64,000 nt of DNA from Streptomyces sp. P3 (lineage in GTDB: Bacteria; Actinomycetota; Actinomycetes; Streptomycetales; Streptomycetaceae), in the NCBI RefSeq assembly GCF_003032475.1, contig NZ_CP028369.1, positions 1,674,001-1,738,000 on the forward strand. Direction: 5' to 3'. A model generated the notes under the pieces. The model made no database searches, was not told the origin of the DNA, and was given only the letters and a program-made list of their open reading frames with translations. Below, piece after piece: positions 52,663-61,041 of the stretch. Every line of letters starts with the position of its first letter. Position 1 is the first letter of the stretch. A program made the position numbers and the translations under genes.

Positions 52663-52707
52663 TACGGGAGTGGAATGTACGGGAGTGGAATGTACGGGAG
52701 TGAAGTG
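52663..52707. repeat. 15-base tandem repeat, three copies
   Basis: Units TACGGGAGTGGAATG, identical in the first two and slightly changed in the third, before a CGTCCT hexamer run (about 52735-52766). It lies in the 348-base gap between the YqeY start and the metallophosphoesterase start, which holds no gene but may contain both promoters. Confidence 0.85.
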
Positions 52708-52816
52708 CCCGGCGGACGGGACGGCGGAACCCTCGTCCTCGTTCCCGTCCTCGTCCTCGTCCTCGTCCGGCGGACGTGCGGACGGAAGCAGCGGTGCGGT
52801 CTGAGACGATGGACGT

Positions 52817-53743
52817 ATGCGCGCGCGATACGGAGTACCTCTGTCCATTGCGGCGGCCGGCGCCGCCGGCCTGGTGTACGCGGCGGGTGTCGAGCCCCGC
52901 TCCTTCCGCCTCCGACGGGTCACCGTCCCCGTCCTCCCCGCCGGAATGGGCCCCTTGCGCGTGCTGCAGGTCTCCGACATCCACATGGTCGGCGGCCAGC
53001 GCAAGAAGCAGCGCTGGCTGCGCTCGCTGGCCGGACTGCGCCCCGACTTCGTGATCAACACGGGCGACAACCTGTCCGACCCGGAGGGCATCCCGGAGAC
53101 ACTGGACGCGCTGGGGCCCCTGATGGAGTTCCCGGGTGCGTACGTCTTCGGCTCGAACGACTATTACGGCCCGAAGCTGCGCAACCCCGCCCGTTACCTG
53201 CTGGAGAAGGCTCAGGGCCGGCACGGCCTGAACGGCAACGCGCCCGCGGTGAACGTCGTCCACAACCCGTGGGAGGACCTGCGCGACGGCTTCGACGCCG
53301 CAGGCTGGCTCAATCTGACGAACACCCGGGGCGTACTGAAGGTCGAGGGCACGTCGATCGAGCTGACGGGACTGGACGACCCGCACATCAAGCGCGACCG
53401 CTACGCACAGGTGGCGGGCGGTCCGTCGGAGTCGGTCGACTTCTCGATGGGCGTGGTGCACGCGCCGTACCTGCGGGCCCTGGACCCTTTCGCAGCGGAC
53501 GGCTACCCCCTGATCCTCGCCGGCCACACCCACGGCGGCCAGCTCTGCATCCCCTTCTACGGCGCCCTGGTCACCAACTGCGACCTCGACACGGACCGTG
53601 TGAAGGGGCTGTCGACGCACACGGCGGAGGGCCGCACCTCCTACCTGCACGTCTCGGCGGGCTGCGGCGCGAGCCGCTACACGCCGGTCCGCTTCGCCTG
53701 CCCGCCCGAGGTGACGCTGCTGACGTTGGTGGAACGGGAGTAA
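52817..53743 (+). CDS. Membrane-anchored metallophosphoesterase
   Basis: A 308-residue protein with one N-terminal hydrophobic segment (PLSIAAAGAAGLVYAAG). Calcineurin-like motifs: VSDIHMVG, NTGDNLSD, GSNDYYG (in place of GNH) and AGHTHGGQ. The replacement of GNHD by GSND keeps the metal-binding residues only partly, so activity is likely but unproven. Rv3683 is the counterpart. Substrate unknown. Confidence 0.88.
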   Translation: MRARYGVPLSIAAAGAAGLVYAAGVEPRSFRLRRVTVPVLPAGMGPLRVLQVSDIHMVGGQRKKQRWLRSLAGLRPDFVINTGDNLSDPEGIPETLDALGPLMEFPGAYVFGSNDYYGPKLRNPARYLLEKAQGRHGLNGNAPAVNVVHNPWEDLRDGFDAAGWLNLTNTRGVLKVEGTSIELTGLDDPHIKRDRYAQVAGGPSESVDFSMGVVHAPYLRALDPFAADGYPLILAGHTHGGQLCIPFYGALVTNCDLDTDRVKGLSTHTAEGRTSYLHVSAGCGASRYTPVRFACPPEVTLLTLVERE

Positions 53744-53831
53744 CGGGTTTCCTCCCTTCAGGAGGCCGAAGGCATCCCTCGAACGGCTCACCCGTATCGC
53801 CCCGTATGTCCGGCCTGCCTAGCGTGAGGGC

Positions 53832-54614
53832 ATGACCGCGCCGATACCCAGGGACCTCCCGGATCTGCCTGCGATTCCGCGGACCCACGCGCTCCTGCCC
53901 ACCTCCGTCCCGGCGTCGGCGGTGGTGACCCCCGTCCGCCGCCCGCTGGCCGCCGCGTTCCGTCTGCTCCTGGCCGGCACGGCGGCGGCAGGCGTGATCC
54001 TCGCGTTCCTGCTGGGCAGCCCGCTGCGGGTGCTGAGCCACTTCGCGATCCAGAGCAACATCCTGTTGGCCCTGGTCACGCTGCTGTCCGCCCGCCGGGC
54101 ATGGACGGCCCGCCGCCCGCTCCCCGCCGCCCTCACAGGCGCGGCCCTCCTCTACGTCATGATCACCGGCCTCGTCTACCACCTGCTCCTGACAGACGCG
54201 GCCGTCCCCTTCTCACTGACCGGCATGACGACCCCGACGGGCCGGCACCTGGTCGCCGTCCATCTCCTGCACACCGTGACTCCGCTGGCCGCCTTCCTCG
54301 ACTGGCTCCTGCTGACCGCACCGGGCCGACTGCGCCTGCGCCGGGCCGCGACGTGGATGCTGTATCCGGTCCTCTACCTGGTCTTCTGCCTGGCCCGCGC
54401 CCAGCTGATCGCACCCGGCGCGCAGGGCCGCTATCTCTACCCCTTCCTCGACGCCGAAGCCCACGGCTACAGGCACGCCCTGGCCAACGCTCTGCTCCTC
54501 GGCCTCTCCTTCTACGCCCTCGCGGTCCTCCTCGTGGCCCTCGACCACGCCCGCCCGAACCCCATCAGCCACCGCATCAAAACCGGATTTCGTCTCCGGC
54601 CACCGGTGGGCTAA
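53832..54614 (+). CDS. Pr6Pr-family membrane protein
   Basis: A 260-residue polytopic protein with six predicted helices. The features [25 protein letters not shown] and [10 protein letters not shown] are characteristic of the Pr6Pr family, which has no assigned function. A long N-terminal Pro-rich segment precedes the first helix. It ends 42 bases before the tRNA, so it is the last chromosome-backbone gene before the accessory region. Confidence 0.8.
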   Translation: MTAPIPRDLPDLPAIPRTHALLPTSVPASAVVTPVRRPLAAAFRLLLAGTAAAGVILAFLLGSPLRVLSHFAIQSNILLALVTLLSARRAWTARRPLPAALTGAALLYVMITGLVYHLLLTDAAVPFSLTGMTTPTGRHLVAVHLLHTVTPLAAFLDWLLLTAPGRLRLRRAATWMLYPVLYLVFCLARAQLIAPGAQGRYLYPFLDAEAHGYRHALANALLLGLSFYALAVLLVALDHARPNPISHRIKTGFRLRPPVG

Positions 54615-54656
54615 AGTAAACGACGTCGCCGCGACAAGCAGGACAAGCAGCGACAT

Positions 54657-54730
54657 CGGGGTGTAGCGCAGCTTGGCAGCGCGCTTCGTTCGGGACGAAG
54701 AGGTCGTGGGTTCAAATCCCGCCACCCCGA
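54657..54730 (+). tRNA. tRNA-Pro (CGG anticodon)
   Basis: The 74-base cloverleaf closes with acceptor arms CGGGGTG/CACCCCG, the anticodon loop is TTCGGGA with CGG at 54691-54693, and GGTTCAAAT gives the T-arm. The discriminator is A and no CCA is encoded. It is a typical target for integrative elements, and accessory genes start right after it. Confidence 0.97.
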
Positions 54731-54746
54731 CAGCCAAAACACCAGG

Positions 54747-54782
54747 TCAGGCCCGGTTCTGAGAGATCAGAACCGGGCCTGA
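54747..54782 (+). terminator. Strong hairpin after the tRNA
   Basis: Perfect 16-base stem TCAGGCCCGGTTCTGA/TCAGAACCGGGCCTGA with loop GAGA, then TTTGCTTT. It should end the tRNA transcript. Its position just inside the element suggests either an attachment-site companion or part of the host locus. Confidence 0.85.
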
Positions 54783-54800
54783 TTTGCTTTGCAACCCTGT

Positions 54801-54822
54801 TTTGGGAGCCATTTGGGAGCCA
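54801..54822. repeat. Direct repeat TTTGGGAGCCA x2
   Basis: Two adjacent identical 11-base copies just past the terminator, followed by ACTGGG. Possible arm sites for integrase/Xis binding near an attachment site. Confidence 0.5.
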
Positions 54823-54970
54823 ACTGGGTGTGATCTTCGAGATCCGGCTCCCGGTGGCTCCCCGAGGAGCGGCCTTCTGCCCCCTCTCGGCGCGGGCGTA
54901 CCGCATCGCGCCCCGAATGAGTCACTGCACGGCTTGTGCCGAGCAGACCTGAGACGGTACGACGATCGCC

Positions 54971-56608
54971 ATGCACCCTTGGTCTCCGTTAAATGACCGG
55001 CAACTCGCACTCCTCACCCGTATCGGGGGCGGAACCGACCCCGTCACGTCGGACAGCCCCGAGCTCGCCGTCACGGCTCGCGCGCTCAGGGACCGGGGCT
55101 TGGTGACCATGACCCGGAAGAAGGGGAGGTGGCAGGCGGAGATCACTGACGCGGGGCGCTTCTATCTGGAGCACGGGCATCATCCCGACCGTCCGGAGTT
55201 GGCTCCACGCAAGCCTCGCGCTGCGGCGTCTGAATCCGGAGCGCCGGTTGCCGCTGATCCGTCGCAGGATGCCGATCCCCCGACCGAGCCAAAGCCCGCC
55301 CCGAAACGGGCTGTGAAACCTCCGCGACCGTCGCCAGCAGCTATCGGGCCGGCACTCATCGCGCAGGTGCAGGAGGCCGGACGATTCCTTCGGATCCCTG
55401 ACCCCAGCGCAGAGGAACGGGCTCGGTACCGCAGGGCGTTCGATGCGGCGCGGCAGTGCGCTCCGGAGGGGTATCACCTGAAGTACAGCGGGCGGGCAAA
55501 GGGGGACTTCTTCCTCGGTCTGCTGAGTGTGTCCGGCGAGGACGACACCGAGTGGAACCGAATCCGGCTGGCGCGAAGCCGAGTGATCACCGATGTCGAG
55601 GACGTGCTCGCCGCGGTCACCAAGGACCACAGCGCCTTCGAGATCTCCGACGAGGTCCTGCCGAGGGTGCTCGCGCTGCTCCGGCTGCTCGCCGAACAGG
55701 CCCTCGCGCGGTACGGCGAGATCGCGGTGTCCAAGAAGCGCAGGCAGCCGAGGCCGCTGCTCACTGTCCACGGCAGGACGTACGAGGTCGGCTTCCGTGA
55801 GCGGCAGAAGCAGGTCCGCTACGTCCCCAAGCAGCCGGGCCGACGCACGTACGACTGGCAGCGGGTCACGCCGGCCCACAAGTTCGAGCCGTCCGGCGAA
55901 CTGGAGCTGCTGGTCAGCGAGAACTCGGGCTACAGCTACAACTACGGCTGGAAGAAGGAATGGGCCGACACGGCCAAGAAGCCGCTGGAGGAACAGATCG
56001 CCTCGATCTTCCGGGCGTTGAAGGCACGCGCGGAGGAGCAGGAGCGGGCCCGGCTAGAACGAGAGGCGGAACAGCGGCGTCTGCGTGAGGAGCGGGAGCG
56101 CCAGGAGGCCGAGCGCCGGCGGCTGGAGGCGGAGCGGGAGGAGCGCGAGCGGCGGGAGTGGGAGGCCGCGGTAAGTGCGGCCTCGGTCAAGGCGGTTCAC
56201 GCGGTACGGGCCGAGCACTTCGGCACGGCCCTGGAGCAGTGGCGTGCCGCCGGTGAGATCCGGGCCTTCTGTGCCGCGCTGGATGACGTCGCCGCCGCAT
56301 CGGAGGATGCCCTCGAAGTTGAGAGGCTGCGCGAGTGGTCGGCTTGGGGGAACACAGAGGCCGATCAGCTCGACCCCACCACGAACAGCCAGGGCCTGGC
56401 CGCCCGTGACTTCCACGCGGAGCCGACGAAGAAGCAACTGCGACCGTTCCTCGACGGCTGGCGGCCGGACCGGCCGGAGAAGGAGCCTCCGCCTCAGCCA
56501 ACGCCTCCCAAGCCGGAGCCGGACTCGTGGCGCGGCGTCATCGACGCACATCAGGATCAAGGGTGGCGATATGGACGCCAAGGTCGCGCTCAATGGTGGA
56601 GGCGATAA
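54971..56608 (+). CDS. Winged-helix plus coiled-coil protein, unknown
   Basis: A 545-residue protein not recognised by me. Residues 1-75 look like a winged helix (NDRQLALLTRIGGG, LRDRGLVTMTRKKGRW). A Pro/Ala linker follows. Residues about 125-340 form a globular domain with PEGYHLKYSGRAKGDF and GRTYEVGFRERQKQVRY. About 345-410 is a long Glu/Arg coiled coil, then a helical end with Trp-rich QGWRYGRQGRAQWWRR. It may sense DNA and oligomerise. The stop lies inside the next gene's 3' end (antisense overlap of 71 bases). Confidence 0.75.
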   Translation: MHPWSPLNDRQLALLTRIGGGTDPVTSDSPELAVTARALRDRGLVTMTRKKGRWQAEITDAGRFYLEHGHHPDRPELAPRKPRAAASESGAPVAADPSQDADPPTEPKPAPKRAVKPPRPSPAAIGPALIAQVQEAGRFLRIPDPSAEERARYRRAFDAARQCAPEGYHLKYSGRAKGDFFLGLLSVSGEDDTEWNRIRLARSRVITDVEDVLAAVTKDHSAFEISDEVLPRVLALLRLLAEQALARYGEIAVSKKRRQPRPLLTVHGRTYEVGFRERQKQVRYVPKQPGRRTYDWQRVTPAHKFEPSGELELLVSENSGYSYNYGWKKEWADTAKKPLEEQIASIFRALKARAEEQERARLEREAEQRRLREERERQEAERRRLEAEREERERREWEAAVSAASVKAVHAVRAEHFGTALEQWRAAGEIRAFCAALDDVAAASEDALEVERLREWSAWGNTEADQLDPTTNSQGLAARDFHAEPTKKQLRPFLDGWRPDRPEKEPPPQPTPPKPEPDSWRGVIDAHQDQGWRYGRQGRAQWWRR

Positions 56609-57380
56609 CGCCGTGACCTCGGTCGCGTAGGGCCCTGACCGCCTTGTCGACGAGTTCTCCGAGCCGGATGACCTCGGCGCGCAGGGCGACCAACTCGTCG
56701 TAGCGGTCGGCCTTGTCTTCGCCGCACCAGGCCCGGACGGTTCGCAAGACAGCGGCCTCTGCGTCCAGCTTCCGGTCGTCCCGTCGGCTGTAGGAGTACC
56801 AGGAAGACTGGGCACGCTCCTGCTCGATGCCCTGCTGCTTGCGGTCCACCTCCGGAAGGATCTCGTCGGCGAGACGGTCGGCCACTTGGCGGGCGACGCG
56901 CTCGGTGACCGGCCACCCAGCCAGACACATGCCGTAGCGGTTCTCGTACACCATGGCGTCGCTGCGGAGTTCGGCTGCGTCCATGCCGATGAGCGGTGCC
57001 GTCTCGTCGAGGCGGTTCAGCTCCAGGACCCCGGCGTCGGCCACTGTTCGGCGCAGGCGAAGCCTGTTCTTCGGACGGACGAAGCCGAGGATCATGCGGG
57101 CGGCTTCGAAATCCGTGCTGCCCCGGACGTGGCGAGAGGACTCCGCCAGCGCCAGCTCCGCCGCGTCATCCGCACGGAACGTATCAACATCCGCCCACGG
57201 CGCTACCAGAGAGCCGGAACTGACCCACTCCTGCAGGCCAGCGGCATCGCCTTCGAGAAACCGCACGTGGATCCAACCAGACCTGCCGGAGCTGCCCACG
57301 CGTACGACCTCGACCTGGCGGACCTCGCTACCCAGGTCCTTCGGCCTCGCGCGGTACGCCCAGTGCTCGCCAATCTCCAT
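56538..57380 (-). CDS. Unknown protein, 280 residues
   Basis: Starts MEIGEHWAYR; the first 60 residues (VEVVRVGSSGRSGWIHVRFL) form a Tudor/SH3-like beta barrel pattern, the rest is helical with charged stretches (EVDRKQQGIEQERAQSSW) and a basic end. No family known to me. The frame opens to 57473, but the start at 57380 fits a domain start; the ribosome site is weak. Convergent with the winged-helix gene. May act with it. Confidence 0.7.
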   Translation of the reverse strand: MEIGEHWAYRARPKDLGSEVRQVEVVRVGSSGRSGWIHVRFLEGDAAGLQEWVSSGSLVAPWADVDTFRADDAAELALAESSRHVRGSTDFEAARMILGFVRPKNRLRLRRTVADAGVLELNRLDETAPLIGMDAAELRSDAMVYENRYGMCLAGWPVTERVARQVADRLADEILPEVDRKQQGIEQERAQSSWYSYSRRDDRKLDAEAAVLRTVRAWCGEDKADRYDELVALRAEVIRLGELVDKAVRALRDRGHGVIASTIERDLGVHIATLDPDVRR

Positions 57381-57548
57381 GTAGCTATTGAGCCAGGTCA
57401 GTTGGCGCCACGACGCGGCCTTCGCCGTAATCACCTCGAAGAAGTGACTGCGGCGGGCTGAATGCATCACCATGTGGCATCGGAAGCCGCGAGAGACAGC
57501 GGATCAGGCCGACGTCGCGGAGCCCTCGGTAGTACCGTCGTGGGCTCA

Positions 57549-58205
57549 TCAACCAGCGGCGGCAGTCCCTAGATGGTCAGGGCCTGAGAGAGGCTGCTCG
57601 CAGATCTCCCGAAACGCGGCTTCGCTGGTGGTGAGCACGGGCATCCAGATCTCTTCAGGCGTGGCTGGGGGCACCTCGAACTGAACGAGGAGGAGCCGGA
57701 TGACACCTTCGATAGGTATGCGGCCAGTGGGGAAGTGCACATCCTGAAGGGGCTTGCGGTCTCCGAGAACGTCGTGATCGAGACGCCCGTGGATGTTGAG
57801 GTGAGCTCGGGGGTGCTCGTCTTTCTGTGCTCGTAGATAGTCGTAGCGAAAGATTTCCGACTGGTCGCCCTCGGTTTCCTGATACTGGAAGGAAGACCGT
57901 GGCACTGCGAAGCGATCGTTGCTTGTGATGCGGAGCGTCATCGTGACGCGGAGGAAGCGATCGTCGCGCAGCCGGATGGTGTTGAGCTCGGAGTCGTGAG
58001 AACGGCCGACCAAGAGCCGCGTCCGGTTGTCTCCGATCCAGCTCCGGTCGAGACCGACCCGCTGTCCGTCGGCCATGACTGTGAGGCTCAGCAGCTTCTG
58101 CGTGAGCTCACAGAACGCCTGGAAACGAGTCTCCTGGCGTCCGGAATCGCGACTCTTTCGAATGAGGGCCCGGACGTTGGCGCACTCTCCGTTAGCGTCA
58201 GGCAT
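57549..58205 (-). CDS. Unknown protein with conserved-looking His motifs, second gene of a pair
   Basis: A 218-residue protein. After a helical N-terminus it has a beta-rich region (RLLVGRSHDSELNTIRLRDD), then FRYDYLRAQKDEHPRAHLNI and LNIHGRL, then VHFPTGRIPIEGVIRLLL. His-rich spacing (HPxxHLNIHG and HFPTGR) resembles small nuclease- or toxin-like DUF families, but I cannot place it. It overlaps the 73-residue gene by eight bases, indicating a two-gene unit. Confidence 0.65.
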   Translation of the reverse strand: MPDANGECANVRALIRKSRDSGRQETRFQAFCELTQKLLSLTVMADGQRVGLDRSWIGDNRTRLLVGRSHDSELNTIRLRDDRFLRVTMTLRITSNDRFAVPRSSFQYQETEGDQSEIFRYDYLRAQKDEHPRAHLNIHGRLDHDVLGDRKPLQDVHFPTGRIPIEGVIRLLLVQFEVPPATPEEIWMPVLTTSEAAFREICEQPLSGPDHLGTAAAG

Positions 58206-58419
58206 GGTTGCCGCCTCCCCAGATCGGGTCGTCGTCTGGCAATAGCTCAAGTAGCTGCAGGACGTCCCCGATGAGACCTGGGTTTTGCAGACCACCCTCG
58301 CGAAACTCGGTGAGGATCTCGTCCACTGAGGCGTGGCATCGTCGCTTGGCCGCCCAGCTAAGGCGATCAATGATCTCCTCGCGGGAAAGGACCCGGGTGT
58401 CATCTTGGGCTGATCGCAT
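58198..58419 (-). CDS. Small acidic-helical protein, first gene of a pair
   Basis: A 73-residue helical protein (LSREEIIDRLSWAAKRRCHA, ILTEFREGGLQNPGLIGDV) ending in an acidic DDDPIW segment. Its size, position before a larger overlapping gene and net composition are like an antitoxin or a regulatory partner. No DNA-binding motif is certain. Promoter not identified. Confidence 0.6.
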   Translation of the reverse strand: MRSAQDDTRVLSREEIIDRLSWAAKRRCHASVDEILTEFREGGLQNPGLIGDVLQLLELLPDDDPIWGGGNHA

Positions 58420-58494
58420 GGGTTATGCCCCCTTCCGATCCCCGAGCACTTCAAGGCTATGCCTTCTTCCGCTCGGCGCCTGTTGAGCGGCTGA

Positions 58495-58623
58495 CTTCAA
58501 CCGTGCGGATACGGCTGGCTGAGTACCGCCACCGGGTACCTGGCCCACGTCAACGACGAGTACCTGCACAACGCGTACCGCGAGCGGGCCCTCCTACCCC
58601 AGCGGGATCGAGACGCCGTCTGA
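58495..58623 (+). pseudogene. Fragment resembling a recombinase C-terminus
   Basis: A short frame without start encodes GWLSTATGYLAHVNDEYLHN ending RDRDAV-stop. The pattern W-L-S-T-A-T-x-Y-x-A-H-V-x-D-E-x-L looks like the GH...RYAHV..D catalytic end of a tyrosine recombinase in degraded form. It sits next to the intact integrase, on the other strand, in a 284-base gap. Confidence 0.3.
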
Positions 58624-58703
58624 TCCCAGACGATCAAAGCAGCGGATACCCGAAGCAAGCACTGCGCCGCACGCGGTGAATCGCGTGGGGCGGGTGTCGC
58701 GCA

Positions 58704-60236
58704 TCAACCAGGCGTCATCACATTGCGGACCTCCTTTCGCACGTCTAGGAGATCGTTAAGGACGCGCACAGGGGACGCGGGACGTATCGCCAGCCGGGCG
58801 TCGAGCGATGCTTCCCACTGCTCGGTCAGTCCGAGCATGAGGCGCTTGCGCATTCCGGGTGTGACGTGGGCGTAGCGCGCGGAGACCGAGCCGTCGATGT
58901 GGCCCATGCGGTCGTCCATGAGGACCTTCTCGGTACCGAGGTCCTCCATCACGGTGCGGTGGGTGTGGCGGAGGCCGTGGGGTGTGAGGCCCTTGGCGAT
59001 CGGGAGCCAGCAGGCGTCGGCACGGTCGCTGGCGCCACGCCCTCGGGCTGGGACGCCGGGCCACGGCTCGCCGAGGAGCGGTACGGGGCGGGCTTCCTGC
59101 GGCGCCTTCTTCGGGTACCAGCCGGAGACCGCCGGAGTGAACAGCCAGGTGGCGAAGCCATTTCGGCGCCAGTGGGCTGCGTGCTGCGGTACCGCGCCGC
59201 CGCGCACGAACCCCAGGTCTGCGATCGCCTGTTGCACCCTGACCCGCTTGCCTTCGGTTACGCGGTCGGGGTGGTTGAGGACGTTGGACACCGTGCCGGT
59301 GGAGACTTCGGCTCGGCGGGCGACGTCGACGAGTTTCGCGCCGTGGTGGCCGCCCGTGCGGGCCGTGCCCTGACCCCGGAAGACGTAGGTCTTGCCGTGA
59401 CACGGGCAGGGTTTCGGCTTCGTGCGGGCGACGTGGTTGGCGACCAGAGCCGACAGCCAGTCCGTCGCGTCGATGGTTCGGTAGCTGTCGTCCTTGGGCG
59501 GACAGCGCACCAGCTCGCCGGTGTCGAGTTCGTACAGCTGCCACTCGACGCGAACGGCACCCGGGCGGGCGAACTCGGACTCCAGGCCGACGAGTTCGCC
59601 CCAGCGCATGCCGGTATAGCCCTTGAGGACGACGGCAACGAACTCGTCGTCACGGCCGGAGAGCAGGGCTGCGCGCTCCGCGGTCAGCAGGATGCCGAGC
59701 GGGTCGGTGACGACCTTCTCCGGGCCGCGGTCGCGGGAGCGGCCGGCGCGCTTGCCTCGTCCGCGTCGCCTGGCGGCCGGATTGGACGTGATCAGGCCCT
59801 CGTCGATCGCGTCCTCGAAGATCAGGTGGAGCGTCGAGCGCCAGGTCTTGACGCTGGAGGCCGCGTAGACGGCCTTCTCCTTTTTCTCCCACAGGTCGAC
59901 GTCCGTGCGCAGGATGCCGACGAGTGCCTTGTCCTCGAAGTCGGGGAGCAGGTGCTCCTCGATGTGGCGCTTGTAGTTCTGCATGGTTGAGGCGGCCAGG
60001 TCCTGCGCCTCGTACCAGCGGTTCGCGTACTCGCCGAAGGTCTCCTGGCCGAGTGCCGGGTCGCGCCAGTCGCCGCGCCGGTACTTGTTCTCGGCCTCGC
60101 TCGCGGCTCGCTGGGCCTCGCCCTTGGTGGCGAACCGGATCGCCTTGCCATTGTCGTCGACCACCGTAAGGTGCTTACCGGGCGCGGTCTTGTACCGACC
60201 GCGCCAGTAGTTTCCGCGCTTCTCCGCGAAACCCAA
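58704..60236 (-). CDS. int: Tyrosine integrase with inserted LacI-type HTH
   Basis: A 510-residue site-specific recombinase. N-terminal arm-binding region, core-binding domain (TFGEYANRWYEAQDLAASTM), then the catalytic domain: Arg near 210 (TGMRWGELVGLE), HGLRH near 418 and the Tyr in SARYAHV near 452. Between catalytic motifs, residues about 297-345 (KLVDVARRAEVSTGTVSNVL) are a LacI-family helix-turn-helix with hinge-like LGFVRGG. TTG start with GGAGGA nine bases upstream. Downstream of Xis in a likely operon. Confidence 0.92.
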   Translation of the reverse strand: MGFAEKRGNYWRGRYKTAPGKHLTVVDDNGKAIRFATKGEAQRAASEAENKYRRGDWRDPALGQETFGEYANRWYEAQDLAASTMQNYKRHIEEHLLPDFEDKALVGILRTDVDLWEKKEKAVYAASSVKTWRSTLHLIFEDAIDEGLITSNPAARRRGRGKRAGRSRDRGPEKVVTDPLGILLTAERAALLSGRDDEFVAVVLKGYTGMRWGELVGLESEFARPGAVRVEWQLYELDTGELVRCPPKDDSYRTIDATDWLSALVANHVARTKPKPCPCHGKTYVFRGQGTARTGGHHGAKLVDVARRAEVSTGTVSNVLNHPDRVTEGKRVRVQQAIADLGFVRGGAVPQHAAHWRRNGFATWLFTPAVSGWYPKKAPQEARPVPLLGEPWPGVPARGRGASDRADACWLPIAKGLTPHGLRHTHRTVMEDLGTEKVLMDDRMGHIDGSVSARYAHVTPGMRKRLMLGLTEQWEASLDARLAIRPASPVRVLNDLLDVRKEVRNVMTPG

Positions 60237-60284
60237 CTTTCGTCTTCCTCCCCTGCTCTCGGCTTGTGACTGGGTGCGAGCGCG

Positions 60285-60680
60285 CTACGCGACGGTCTCG
60301 TACTGGGTGCGGCGCGGCGGTCGAGCCCGCAGACGCCCTGACGTCGAGGCCGTAGTCGGCTCAGGAGACCGCGCGGCACGAGTTCGTACTGCGGGAGCAC
60401 TTGTCGCTGCCCGACTCGCCGGCGCGCTGCTGACGGATCGCTTCGGGCGCTCTTCGTGGAGGCGGACGATCTCGGCGAGGTGCGCGGCGGTGAAGCGGTA
60501 GGCGCGGCCGACGCGGGTGTGCGGGATGAGTCCGCGTCGGGCCCGGTCCTTGACCCACCAGGCGGAGCAGCCGAGGGCTTCGGCGATTTCTTCGGGGCGG
60601 TAGAGGCGGGGCAAGGGGGATCCCCCCTCGGTGCTGGGAAGGCGTCGTACGAGGGCAGGGGGTATCTCGGAGTGGTGCAA
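60285..60680 (-). CDS. xis: Excisionase-like HTH protein
   Basis: A 131-residue protein with a MerR/HTH_17-type helix-turn-helix (RPEEIAEALGCSAWWVKDRA) and the following wing (HTRVGRAYRFTAAHLAEIV), as in AICE Xis proteins that direct excision. The C-terminal third is Arg/Ala/Ser-rich and probably disordered. 48 bases before the integrase start. Confidence 0.85.
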   Translation of the reverse strand: MHHSEIPPALVRRLPSTEGGSPLPRLYRPEEIAEALGCSAWWVKDRARRGLIPHTRVGRAYRFTAAHLAEIVRLHEERPKRSVSSAPASRAATSAPAVRTRAARSPEPTTASTSGRLRARPPRRTQYETVA

Positions 60681-60739
60681 GAAGGGCGGGTCCTTACTGG
60701 GTGGGGACGTGCTCGGTCAGCGGTGCTGAGCGACCCTCG

Positions 60740-60997
60740 TCACATGGCGGTCGGCCCCTGCAGCAGCACGACAGGCGAGACCAGGAGGGCTTCGGCGATC
60801 GCGACGAGGTCGTCGGCATCACATCGGCGTTGGGCGCGTTCGATGCGGGACAGCACGGTGTTGGACATCGGGTGGCCGAAGGCGGTCACGCGGCCGGCCA
60901 ACTGGCGTTGCGACAGGCCGAGTTCGGTTCGGATCATTTCGATGGTTCGGGCCGCCTGCATTCCTGCGGGTCCGACTTCCAGTGGGCGTGGGGGCAT
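60740..60997 (-). CDS. XRE-family HTH regulator
   Basis: An 85-residue protein whose MIRTELGLSQRQLAGRVTAF and MSNTVLSRIERAQRR are the two helices and recognition helix of the Cro/C1-type HTH. It likely controls the int/xis operon and the divergent replication genes. A start at 61018 is also possible. Next to it is an ideal inverted repeat. Confidence 0.82.
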   Translation of the reverse strand: MPPRPLEVGPAGMQAARTIEMIRTELGLSQRQLAGRVTAFGHPMSNTVLSRIERAQRRCDADDLVAIAEALLVSPVVLLQGPTAM

Positions 60998-61018
60998 GGC
61001 TCCAATTGAAAGGTGCAT

Positions 61019-61041
61019 TCGCCGGTTTGGGTAACCGGCGA
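61019..61041. promoter_or_regulatory. Inverted-repeat operator of the XRE gene
   Basis: Perfect nine-base arms TCGCCGGTT/AACCGGCGA separated by five bases, directly upstream of the XRE start. This is the expected dimer target of a Cro/C1-type repressor. Confidence 0.6.
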
